From Anaerolineae bacterium (GTDB taxonomy: Bacteria; Chloroflexota; Anaerolineae; UBA1429), in contig JAFGLK010000370.1 in the NCBI GenBank assembly GCA_016928125.1, positions 1-7,579 of the forward strand: a DNA stretch of 7,579 nucleotides. The letters are read 5' to 3'. Below the pieces are notes generated by a model. That model had not been told where the DNA came from. It made no database searches and saw only the letters and a list, made by a program, of their open reading frames with translations. Shown here piece after piece: positions 1-6,295 of the stretch. Both the position numbers and the translations under genes were made by a program. Each line of letters opens with the position of its first letter. The stretch's first letter is position 1.

Positions 1-248
1 AGATCGTAGGAGGGGCCCTCTTTGTGTAGGTCGGCCGGCGCCAGGTTGATCGTCACGGCGCGCATGGGAAATGAGAGCCGTGAATTGATGATGGCCGAGC
101 GCACGCGTTGGCGCGATTCCTGGATCGCTGCGTCGGGAAGGCCGACGATGTCGATCCGGCCAACTTGACCGGGATGAACATCCACCTCCACGTCGACCAG
201 CACACCCTCGAGCCCGATCAATGCGCAACTGGTGATCTTGGCCAGCAT
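1..248 (-). CDS. comM: ComM/YifB-family Mg-chelatase-like AAA+ ATPase, N-terminal fragment (cut by window edge)
   Basis: The reverse strand from the ATG at 248 reads open to the left edge (82 complete codons). It begins MLAKITSCALIGLEG, continues with a region containing VDVHPGQVGRIDIVGLPD, and then IQESRQRVRSAI, FPMRAVTINLAPADLHKEGP. This is the characteristic N-terminal domain of the YifB/ComM family (S5/Lon-protease-like fold), which precedes the Mg-chelatase AAA+ domain. ComM is known as a hexameric helicase that promotes branch migration during natural transformation; many bacteria carry it without proven competence. The Walker motifs lie outside the window and cannot be checked. An AAGGGG ribosome site sits a few bases before the ATG on the minus strand, supporting this start. 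The gene is divergent from the URO-D-like operon. Family assignment is firm; the competence role here is inferred from the family. Confidence 0.93.
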   Translation of the reverse strand, partial: MLAKITSCALIGLEGVLVDVEVDVHPGQVGRIDIVGLPDAAIQESRQRVRSAIINSRLSFPMRAVTINLAPADLHKEGPSYD

Positions 249-290
249 CTCTTGCCCCTTACGCCCAGGATGCATCCACTGAGCCGGGTC

Positions 291-320
291 AATCTAACAC
301 ACGTGACCCTCTTTGTGCAA
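291..320 (-). promoter_or_regulatory. Possible sigma-70 promoter for comM
   Basis: On the minus strand, TTGCAC (320-315) is followed after 18 nt by TAGATT (296-291), about 43 nt before the comM start. Each box matches consensus only in part (about 3/6 and 4/6), so the call is tentative. A CACGTG palindrome (300-305) lies in the spacer. Confidence 0.3.
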
Positions 321-354
321 GCCACCCGAGACAGGACGAGAGCCGAGGCCCGTT

Positions 355-383
355 TTGCTCAAGTAGACAAACCCATCTATCAT
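355..383 (+). promoter_or_regulatory. Probable sigma-70 promoter of the URO-D/ParB/DUF362 operon
   Basis: TTGCTC (355-360), a 17-nt spacer, then TATCAT (378-383; 5 of 6 matches to TATAAT). The -35 box is weak (TTG only). Transcription would begin near 390, giving a leader of about 50 nt before the ATG at 439. This is the best candidate in the only upstream gap of the three-gene unit. Confidence 0.5.
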
Positions 384-438
384 GTGTTTTGTTGTGTTGT
401 AATGCCTCCGCATTCAGGCTCGGCACTTGGAGGTCAGC

Positions 439-1452
439 ATGGATTCGCGAGAGATTGTTCTGCGCACGCTGGAGTTCCGCGGCCCCGAGCGCGTCGCAGC
501 CTCTTTTCCCCAGCCTTACTGGAACGATTTCCTACATGTCAACTATGACCTGCCGGACTTTCGCCGGGATTGGCAAGATGTGGGCGGCGGCCGTCAGGAA
601 TATGTGGACGAGTGGGGCAATACCTGGGCGCGAGTGGACAAGACCAGCAAGGGGGAAGTAGCTCGTGGCGTCATCGAAGATTGGCGCGATCTGGATAGGC
701 TGACGTTGCCCGATCTCGCAGCGCCTGGCAACTATGCCGAGGCCAAGCGCATCTGCGCCGAGCCCAACGAGACCCGTTTTCGAGTGGGGGGCTTGCCCGG
801 ATTCCCGTTCAACATCGCGCGCAAGATGCGTCGCTTGGATCAGTTTCTGATGGACCTGCTGCTTGAACGGGACCGTGCGGATGTGTTGCTGCAACGCATT
901 GAGGGGCTGCTGGCGGATACCATCATTCGTTATGCTGAGGTCGGTGTGGATGGCATCATGTTTCCCGAGGATTGGGGCACCCAACTTGCGTTGATGATCA
1001 ACCCCAACACCTGGCGTGAGGTCTTTAAGCCTGGCTTTGTGCACTTGAGCAGCGTGGCTCACTCGCATGGGGTCAAGGTCCTGATGCACTCTTGCGGCAA
1101 GATCACGGCCATCATCCCTGATCTGATCGATGCGGGGGTGGATCTGCTCCAGTTCGACCAGCCCCGTCTACATGGCCTGGACGCGTTGGCACGATTTCAC
1201 GGTCAGATCACCTTTTGGTGCCCGGTGGACATTCAGACCACCCTGCAGAACCACGACGAGACAGCCATCGAGCAGGAGACGCGTGCGATGATCGAGCAGC
1301 TCGGCGGACCGGATGGCGGCTTTGTGGCCGGTTACTATGGCGACAATGCCTCGATCGGGCTCGATCTGCATTGGCAAGATGTCGCCTGTCGCGCGTTCAT
1401 GCGCTATGGCGATTTCCGTTACCAGAAAGAGAGAATTGAGAGTCACGCATGA
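439..1452 (+). CDS. URO-D superfamily protein (uroporphyrinogen decarboxylase-like, probably not a porphyrin decarboxylase)
   Basis: The product is 337 residues, a usual length for single-domain URO-D superfamily TIM barrels. The ATG at 439 is chosen because GGAGG (429-433) lies 5 nt upstream; an in-frame TTG at 427 is upstream of that site and unlikely. Visible features are VGVDGIMFPEDWG (about 168-180), an HSCG motif (H217, C219), then DAGVDLLQFDQP (231-242) and FWCPVD (C261). The His-x-Cys pair is the motif that binds zinc in the corrinoid/CoM methyltransferase branch (MtaA/MtbA/CmuA type). The N-terminal arginine-rich RQAGR signature of true HemE is absent, so haem synthesis is unlikely. 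The third zinc cysteine expected about 75 residues after C219 in MtaA-type enzymes is also missing, since that stretch reads VAGYYGDN; C261 could substitute. Function is therefore open: a methyltransferase-like or sugar/aromatic catabolic role are both possible. The stop overlaps the next start (ATGA, 1449-1452), indicating translational coupling to the ParB-like gene. Confidence 0.85.
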   Translation: MDSREIVLRTLEFRGPERVAASFPQPYWNDFLHVNYDLPDFRRDWQDVGGGRQEYVDEWGNTWARVDKTSKGEVARGVIEDWRDLDRLTLPDLAAPGNYAEAKRICAEPNETRFRVGGLPGFPFNIARKMRRLDQFLMDLLLERDRADVLLQRIEGLLADTIIRYAEVGVDGIMFPEDWGTQLALMINPNTWREVFKPGFVHLSSVAHSHGVKVLMHSCGKITAIIPDLIDAGVDLLQFDQPRLHGLDALARFHGQITFWCPVDIQTTLQNHDETAIEQETRAMIEQLGGPDGGFVAGYYGDNASIGLDLHWQDVACRAFMRYGDFRYQKERIESHA

Positions 1453-2540
1453 AAGAGATTGAGATCACCTATCTGAACCCGCGCGATCTGCTGCCCAGCA
1501 GGAAGAACGTGCGTTCCGACCCAGGAGACCTGGTCGGATTAGCGGAGACGATTCGTGAGCATGGTATCCTGCAGCCGCTAGGCGTGAGCCGCGAGGGCGA
1601 TGCCCATCGCATCGTCTACGGCAACCGGCGGCGCGATGCCGCCATCGTGGTCGGGCTCGATCGGGTGCCCTGTGTGGTCCTCGATGACCTGGATGACGAG
1701 GATGTGGTGGTGCGGCAGGTCTTGGAGAACCTGCAGAGATTGGATCTGAATGATCTGGACAAGAGCCGCGCGTTTGAGGAGCTCTTGCGCATCGCCGCGG
1801 AGCAAGGCAGGCCTCAGAGCGAGGCATTGGAGGACCTGGCGCGCAGCTTGGGCCTGTCGGCGCGGCAGATCCAGCGCTACCTCCGGCTGAGGCAACTCTC
1901 GCCCTTTGTGCAGCAGCTCATCTCCCAAGGGGAGATTGGCGTGACCCTGGCACAGCATCTGGTAAATGTTGAGCCGATCCATCGCCAGGAGGCTGTGGCC
2001 CAGTTGACCGTGGCGGAGAATCTCTCAGCCGCCGAACTTGCCCGGCTCTGCGCGGCCCTGGAACACAATCGCAACATCGCTCCACAGAGCGCGATGGAGA
2101 TGCTGCGGCGCGGCGAGCGCATCCCGACGGTGGAGATGCGCCCCAAGGAGGAGGGGCAGCGGCTCCAGCGCGCTCCCCAGGCCGGCGACGGGAGGGAGCC
2201 TCCCTGGATGGATGAGGGCGGGCCGGACGACACTGCCGATGCTGGCGAGGCGCGTTTCAAGCGAGGTCCAGGGAGCGAATGGGCGGATGTCCCAGGCAGG
2301 ACCTATGAGCATCTCGAGCCAATGACTCGCGACGGCAACCGTGTGCGCCGGATACACTCACTGGATGCGTTCATGGATGAGGTGCAGCGGCTGACCCAGT
2401 GTGTGCAGGAGGGCGATCTGCAGCGTCTCCTCGAGGGCGACCCCGAAGGGTCCATGAAGGTGCGTCTGGCCGCACGGCAGCTCGGCTTCCTGGCGGAGGC
2501 GCTGGGCGCTCTGGCCAAAGCGCTGGAACCGACGAGCTAG
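1449..2540 (+). CDS. ParB/RepB/Spo0J-family protein, orphan (no ParA partner)
   Basis: A 363-residue protein with a clear ParB N-terminal domain. LNPRDLLPSRKNVR (9-22) is followed by LAETIREHGILQPLGV (31-46), GNRRRDAA at 58-65 in place of the classic GERR box, and ENLQRLDLND (93-102). These boxes form the CTP-binding pocket in characterised ParB proteins. A helix-turn-helix follows at about 124-150 (LARSLGLSARQIQRYLRLR), then the helical region with GEIGVTLAQHL (161-170). Residues about 220-300 form a polar linker rich in G, P, D, E and R. The C-terminus (about 303-360) is helical, with LAARQLGFLAEALGALAKALE, and may be a dimerisation segment. No ParA is adjacent and no good parS site is seen. 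The start overlaps the URO-D-like stop by ATGA, so the two are probably made together. Known relatives segregate chromosomes or plasmids or regulate genes; the operon position suggests a regulatory or specialised role, which is inference. Confidence 0.88.
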   Translation: MKEIEITYLNPRDLLPSRKNVRSDPGDLVGLAETIREHGILQPLGVSREGDAHRIVYGNRRRDAAIVVGLDRVPCVVLDDLDDEDVVVRQVLENLQRLDLNDLDKSRAFEELLRIAAEQGRPQSEALEDLARSLGLSARQIQRYLRLRQLSPFVQQLISQGEIGVTLAQHLVNVEPIHRQEAVAQLTVAENLSAAELARLCAALEHNRNIAPQSAMEMLRRGERIPTVEMRPKEEGQRLQRAPQAGDGREPPWMDEGGPDDTADAGEARFKRGPGSEWADVPGRTYEHLEPMTRDGNRVRRIHSLDAFMDEVQRLTQCVQEGDLQRLLEGDPEGSMKVRLAARQLGFLAEALGALAKALEPTS

Positions 2541-2555
2541 AGTGGGACGAGGGAT

Positions 2556-3836
2556 ATGACGTTCGCGACGAAGCCCTGCGTGGCGCTGGTGAGCTGCCCA
2601 GAGTATGAGCTTGAGCGAGTGGAGTTGGCTTTGCGTCAGGCTCTGGAGCTGCTGGGCGGCATCGCCGCCTTTGTGCGCCCCGGCCAGCGGGTGTTGCTTA
2701 AGGCCAATCTGGTGCGGGCCATGTCGCCCGATCATGCCGCTACCACCCATCCGACGGTCGTGGCGGCCGTGGCGCGGTTGGTTCGCGAGGCCGGCGCACA
2801 TCCTCTGATCGCCGATTCGCCGGGCGGACCCTACACCCCCGCACTGCTGAGAATGGGCTATCGGACAACCGAGATGCTCTGGGCAGCCGAGGTGAGCGGC
2901 GCGGAACTAAACTATGATGTGGAGGCGGTCCAAGTCTCCCACCCTGAAGCGCAGGTGCTGCATCGTTTGGACCTGATCAAACCGGCGCTCGACGTCGATG
3001 TGATCATCAACTTGCCCAAGCTCAAGACCCACAACCTGACTGGGCTGACCTTGGCCGTCAAGAACCTCTTTGGCCTGGTGCCCGGCGCGCTGAAGATCGG
3101 CTACCACGCCAAACTCCAACAAAAGGATCGTTTTTGCGAGGGCCTGCTCGACATCCTCACCTACGCACGTCCGGCGCTGCACATCCTGGACGCCATCGTG
3201 GCCATGGAGGGGGAAGGGCCTTCGGGTGGAGATCCGCGCTTCCTGGGAGCGTTGCTCGTTGGTGCCGATGCCCTGGCCGTCGATACCGTCGCCGCAACTT
3301 TGGTGGGATTTGATCCTTTGGGCTTGCCTGTCATCCAGGCCGCAAGGCGCCGGGGGCTCACGACCGGTCGGATCGAGGACGTCGAGCTGTTGGGAGAGTC
3401 GCTCGCCGCCTTGAGCGTGGACGATTTCCGGCGCGGCACCGCCGCACCGCTCGATCCCGGGCTCTTCCCGCGCGGGCTGCGCTGGCTTGTCCGTCTGGGC
3501 GCGAGCCCAGCCGGCGACGAGAACTCGGCTGCCGTCCCCGCAGGCGCTCGTGCCCTGCCCCTGAACAGGATTTTGCGCGCCTTCAGCTCGGGCTGGCTAT
3601 GGCGCCAGATGATCGCCATGCCCCAGGCGGGCAGCAAGTGTGTGGGCTGCGGCTACTGCGTGCGCCACTGTCCGGTCCAGGCCATCGAGTTGGTGGATGG
3701 CATCGCTCGCATGGACGGTCGTATCTGCATTCGCTGCTACTGCTGCCACGAGCTCTGCCCGCACATGGCGGTCGAGCTGCACACGCCCTGGCTGGGCAAG
3801 CTTCTCCTGCGAGCCGGCGGCGGCCGCACTGGCTAG
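2556..3836 (+). CDS. DUF362 domain protein with C-terminal 2x[4Fe-4S] ferredoxin domain
   Basis: A 426-residue protein. Residues about 8-290 match the DUF362 pattern: VALVSCPEYE (9-18), VLLKANLV (46-53), HPTVVAAVARLVREAGA (65-81), ADSPGGP (86-92), INLPKLKTHNLTGLTLAVKN (151-170), and ALLVGADALAVDTVAATLVG (232-251). A linker of about 60 residues leads to a ferredoxin tail. Cluster 1 is C362-x2-C365-x2-C368-x3-C372-P and cluster 2 is C391-x2-C394-x2-C397-x3-C401-P, with an extra C396. This predicts a cytoplasmic Fe-S protein (no signal peptide or membrane helix seen), probably handling electrons. The biochemical role of DUF362 is not established, so no reaction is assigned. The gene begins 15 nt after the ParB-like stop and is probably co-transcribed. 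The purine-rich GAGGG (2549-2553) before the ATG is unusually close (2 nt), but the DUF362 homology begins right after this start. Confidence 0.9.
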   Translation: MTFATKPCVALVSCPEYELERVELALRQALELLGGIAAFVRPGQRVLLKANLVRAMSPDHAATTHPTVVAAVARLVREAGAHPLIADSPGGPYTPALLRMGYRTTEMLWAAEVSGAELNYDVEAVQVSHPEAQVLHRLDLIKPALDVDVIINLPKLKTHNLTGLTLAVKNLFGLVPGALKIGYHAKLQQKDRFCEGLLDILTYARPALHILDAIVAMEGEGPSGGDPRFLGALLVGADALAVDTVAATLVGFDPLGLPVIQAARRRGLTTGRIEDVELLGESLAALSVDDFRRGTAAPLDPGLFPRGLRWLVRLGASPAGDENSAAVPAGARALPLNRILRAFSSGWLWRQMIAMPQAGSKCVGCGYCVRHCPVQAIELVDGIARMDGRICIRCYCCHELCPHMAVELHTPWLGKLLLRAGGGRTG

Positions 3837-3990
3837 GTTGTCCTCTTCGTACGGAACCCGCGATGGCTGGCGCTGCGGTGGCGTAGCTGTCACTGTGTTG
3901 GGGGCGCAGCTGGGAGGATCCTGGTAGCGCTCCACGCTCACAAGACCCTCCCACACACGCCAGAAAGAAAGTGCGGAGTTCCGCCGTCCT
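3837..3990. other. Convergent intergenic gap without a clear terminator
   Basis: This 154-nt stretch separates the ends of the DUF362 gene and the zinc dehydrogenase gene. I see only tiny symmetric elements (for example GCGGAGTTCCGC, a 5-bp stem with a 2-nt loop, near 3972-3983) and no stem followed by a T-run on either strand. Termination here may be Rho-dependent, or weak. Confidence 0.4.
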
Positions 3991-5016
3991 CTATATAGAT
4001 GGGGCCAACAGGATCTTGCAGGCATCCTGAGCCTCATGTGCGATATGCAGGGCCCTCTCCAGATCCTCGAGGGGCATGATGTGGGTGACCGGTTTGGCGA
4101 GGTCCAGACGCCCGGTGGATGCAATGGCGATCGCCTGGTCTACGTCCTCTTCGCGATAGACGCGGATCGGCTTGCGGCTGATCTCACGAAAGAGGAGCGG
4201 CGTGAGATCGAGCGTGACGGGCCCCTTGGGCATGCCTACCTGGAGAATCTGACCACCTATACGCACCACCCGGCTGGCGTCGTTCAGCGTCGCCTGAACG
4301 CCAGCCGTCTCAAACACCACGGGCACACCGACGCCGTTGGTGGCGTCCATGATCATATCCACGGCGCTCTGCTGTTTCACGTCGATGACATCAAAGCCCA
4401 ACTGTCGGGCGATGGCGAGGCGCTTGGGGCTCTGTTCCGAGATCAGGACCCGGCGGGCGCCAGCCAGGCGCGCCACCTGGGCCGTCAGGATGCCAATCGG
4501 ACCCGCGCCGAGAACCGCGGTCACGTCACCCACCTTTAGCTCAGAGACGCGCACGGCGTGCACGGCCACGGCCAGAGGCTCGATCACGGCCGCCTCTGCG
4601 AGAGGCATAGATGCGGGCACGGGTTTGACTGTGTGTAGAGGCACCACCGCGTACTCAGCAAAGCCCCCGTCGCGATCGATGCCCACAAGTCCCAGCGTCT
4701 CGCATACATGGGGTATGCCGCTCTTGCAGGCATAGCACGTGCCGCAGCTCAGCAGGGGATTGATCGCCACCGGCGTGCCCCGCGCAAAGGCGTCGCCATC
4801 CGCTGCGACGATCGTCCCCGCGAATTCGTGACACATGGCCAAGGGCGCCTTTGCGCGCGGGTGCTTGCCCAGGAAGATCATCAGGTCCGTGCCGCAGATA
4901 CCGCCGTAGGCCACTTTGACCAGGGCCTCGCCTGGCCCTGGCTCGGGCTTTGAAATCTGCTTCACCTCTATGGCTTCAGGGCCCACCCAGAGGGCGGCTT
5001 TCATCGTCTCTCCCAT
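3991..5016 (-). CDS. Zinc-dependent medium-chain dehydrogenase (alcohol/polyol/threonine dehydrogenase-like)
   Basis: A 341-residue MDR-superfamily enzyme of typical length. The GroES-like catalytic domain has GGICGTD (C41), CHEFAG (H63, E64) and IEP (E146) as catalytic-zinc positions, and C91, C94, C97 and C105 as the structural zinc lobe (CGTCYACKSGIPHVC). The Rossmann domain shows VLGAGPIG (168-175), and E194 at the end of the second beta strand points to NAD+ rather than NADP+. The reaction should be reversible oxidation of a secondary alcohol, polyol or amino-alcohol; the substrate cannot be read from sequence. The usual GHE motif is CHE here (C62). Two starts are possible: ATG at 5016 (preceded by AGAGGGGAGAG) and ATG at 5004 (preceded by GGGAGAG); family N-termini usually start at MKA, favouring 5004. 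It converges on the DUF362 gene, so it is a separate transcription unit. Confidence 0.92.
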   Translation of the reverse strand: MGETMKAALWVGPEAIEVKQISKPEPGPGEALVKVAYGGICGTDLMIFLGKHPRAKAPLAMCHEFAGTIVAADGDAFARGTPVAINPLLSCGTCYACKSGIPHVCETLGLVGIDRDGGFAEYAVVPLHTVKPVPASMPLAEAAVIEPLAVAVHAVRVSELKVGDVTAVLGAGPIGILTAQVARLAGARRVLISEQSPKRLAIARQLGFDVIDVKQQSAVDMIMDATNGVGVPVVFETAGVQATLNDASRVVRIGGQILQVGMPKGPVTLDLTPLLFREISRKPIRVYREEDVDQAIAIASTGRLDLAKPVTHIMPLEDLERALHIAHEAQDACKILLAPSI

Positions 5017-5108
5017 GACTCTCTCCCCTCTTGCTGAATGGAATGCATGAAATGGGTTGCCTTGTCAGCGTCAAGCCTCTCGATAGTGTTGAGTCGCTTG
5101 ACGAGGCG

Positions 5109-5137
5109 AGTCTAGCACAAACATGGTTGCCACACAA
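5109..5137 (-). promoter_or_regulatory. Weak candidate promoter for the zinc dehydrogenase gene
   Basis: On the minus strand, TTGTGT (5137-5132), a 17-nt spacer, then TAGACT (5114-5109), about 93 nt before the ATG at 5016. The -35 box matches only TTG and the -10 box matches 4 of 6. A competing TTGACG lies closer to the gene but has no convincing -10 partner. Low confidence. Confidence 0.22.
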
Positions 5138-5195
5138 GGACTGTCGGAGGCCGGGAGAATCGGCTAAGCAAATGCATTCCCTGAACGAGCGTCCT

Positions 5196-5224
5196 TTGAC
5201 ATGCCTTGTCCGCCATGCTAGCAT
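5196..5224 (+). promoter_or_regulatory. Strong sigma-70 promoter for the MNIO/DUF692 gene
   Basis: A perfect -35 box TTGACA (5196-5201), an optimal 17-nt spacer, and -10 TAGCAT (5219-5224; 4 of 6 matches). Transcription should start near 5231, leaving a short leader of about 27 nt that contains the AGGAGG ribosome site. The -10 box lies within a 12-bp palindrome, annotated separately. Confidence 0.7.
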
Positions 5225-5225
5225 G
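5214..5225. promoter_or_regulatory. 12-bp perfect palindrome over the -10 box, candidate operator
   Basis: CATGCTAGCATG is identical to its reverse complement and covers the -10 box of the promoter at 5196-5224. A dimeric repressor bound here would block RNA polymerase. The role as an operator is inferred from position and symmetry only; no regulator gene is adjacent. Confidence 0.35.
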
Positions 5226-5243
5226 ACGCTCGCCTCATCCATG

Positions 5244-5249
5244 AGGAGG
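5244..5249 (+). promoter_or_regulatory. Ribosome binding site deciding the MNIO gene start
   Basis: AGGAGG is a full Shine-Dalgarno match. It is only 2 nt before the ATG at 5252 but 8 nt before the in-frame GTG at 5258. Normal spacing is about 5-9 nt, so the GTG is the likelier start codon. Confidence 0.65.
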
Positions 5250-5257
5250 AGATGCAC

Positions 5258-6166
5258 GTGAACCTCAGCTCCACTCTATCGCCCACGTGGCCGCGCTTCG
5301 AAGGGCGGCCGCTTCTGGGCGCCAATGGCACCGAGGCGATGCGCTCTCTGCTGTCTCGAGGCCTGGATCATCTTGTCGACTATTTGAAGGTCGGTCCGTT
5401 CATGGGGCGCGAGGCCATCGCCGCGTTAGCGGCGCGCTACCCGCTGATGCTGCATCTCGACGACACGCTCAGCGGCTGGGCGCCGCTGTCGCAAGAGGCT
5501 ATGCGCGCGATTCTCGATCTGGTCGCGCTTTCAGGTACTCCATGGGCCTCGGAGCACATCGGTTTCAATGTGGCGGGCGTGCGCTTGGGCGCGGCGCTTT
5601 CACCATGGCCGGCCGCCCAGACGCTCTTGTGGACTCAAGCGCGTGATAACATCGTCCGCAACGCGGAGATGCTGGCCAAGGCCTTGCCAGTGCCACTGAT
5701 TCTGGAGAACGTGCCTCTTTTCCCGAACTGGGCTCATCTGCATATCGCCGAGCCCGAGTTCATCTGGGAGGTGACTGAGCGGGTCGGCTGTGGCCTCCTG
5801 CTCGATCTGGCCCATGCGCGGGTGACGGCCACGGTGTTGGGCTGCGATCCGAGGGCGTATCTTCAGCGACTGCCCCTCGACCGTGTCGTCGAGCTGCATC
5901 TCAGTGGGCCGCGCCCCGTCAAGGAGCTCTCCGAACGCCGCCGGAGCTGGATTCGAGAGAACGCCGATACCGTTGCGGACAGGCTGCATGTGGATGGCGA
6001 GACGCTGGTGGATGTCCATGAGACATTGCGCGAAGAGGACTATGCACTGCTGGACTGGACGCTGGCCCGCGCAAAGCCCGAAGCGGTGACCCTCGAGTAC
6101 TATTTCGATGCCGACCTGTTGCAGACCCAACTCCTTCGTCTCGCGACGATGCTAGGGCGAGGGTAG
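5258..6166 (+). CDS. DUF692/MNIO-family TIM-barrel protein (putative multinuclear non-haem iron oxidative enzyme)
   Basis: The product is 302 residues from the GTG at 5258 (304 if the ATG at 5252 is used; residue numbers here count from that ATG). The order of motifs fits DUF692/MNIO enzymes such as MbnB and TglH: LMLHLDDTLSG (H68), ASEHIGF (H102), ILENVP (E152), CGLLLDLAHARVTA (D185, H188), VVELHLSG (H216), LVDVHETL (D254, H256) and VTLEYY (E282). These His/Asp/Glu residues match the expected iron ligands. Characterised members modify cysteine or other residues of small peptides, usually with a partner protein and a precursor peptide beside them. Neither is seen here: the dehydrogenase is divergent upstream and lgt with its own promoter is downstream. 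The ligand near DAHAR has His where many members have Asn. It may be a divergent member acting on an unlinked peptide or another substrate. The wider xylose-isomerase-like TIM-barrel superfamily is the alternative assignment. It is cytoplasmic, with no signal peptide. Confidence 0.8.
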   Translation: MNLSSTLSPTWPRFEGRPLLGANGTEAMRSLLSRGLDHLVDYLKVGPFMGREAIAALAARYPLMLHLDDTLSGWAPLSQEAMRAILDLVALSGTPWASEHIGFNVAGVRLGAALSPWPAAQTLLWTQARDNIVRNAEMLAKALPVPLILENVPLFPNWAHLHIAEPEFIWEVTERVGCGLLLDLAHARVTATVLGCDPRAYLQRLPLDRVVELHLSGPRPVKELSERRRSWIRENADTVADRLHVDGETLVDVHETLREEDYALLDWTLARAKPEAVTLEYYFDADLLQTQLLRLATMLGRG

Positions 6167-6191
6167 CCTGCGCACTCGTAGGTCAGGTTTC

Positions 6192-6219
6192 TTGGCGCGT
6201 TCTCCATTTACGCTATAAT
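6192..6219 (+). promoter_or_regulatory. Sigma-70 promoter of lgt
   Basis: A perfect -10 box TATAAT (6214-6219) with TTGGCG (6192-6197; 4 of 6 matches) 16 nt upstream. Transcription should start near 6226, giving a leader of about 70 nt. This suggests lgt is transcribed independently of the MNIO gene, whose stop is at 6166. Confidence 0.68.
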
Positions 6220-6295
6220 AAGCGGCGTCGTTCGTGTCTGTGGCCCTCTCTGCCGCTGGAAGGTTTCTCTGGCGGGCGTACGCATAGGAGGAGAG

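Noticed and set aside
296..310. CACGTG-centred site in the comM/URO-D gap, considered as a parS site for the ParB-like protein.
   Set aside because: Only about 9 of 16 positions match the parS consensus, essentially just the core. A similar core at 5255-5260 covers the MNIO start and matches about 11 of 16, also too weak.
108..548. A 146-codon plus-strand open frame across the comM start and the URO-D-like gene start.
   Set aside because: It is antisense to the recognisable ComM N-terminus and then out of frame with the URO-D-like gene; no domain and no ribosome site.
3597..4124. A 175-codon minus-strand open frame across the DUF362 end and the dehydrogenase end.
   Set aside because: It is antisense to the ferredoxin cysteine motifs and out of frame with the dehydrogenase, with no recognisable domain.
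5031..5261. A 76-codon open frame with four cysteines just before the MNIO gene, considered as a precursor peptide.
   Set aside because: It starts at TTG with no good ribosome site, runs through the TTGACA/TAGCAT promoter, and overlaps the start region of the MNIO gene. Its composition looks random.
6221..6257. Inverted repeat AGCGGC / GCCGCT in the lgt leader, considered as a riboswitch or attenuator.
   Set aside because: A 6-bp stem with a 25-nt loop and no T-tract or recognised riboswitch core is too weak to call.
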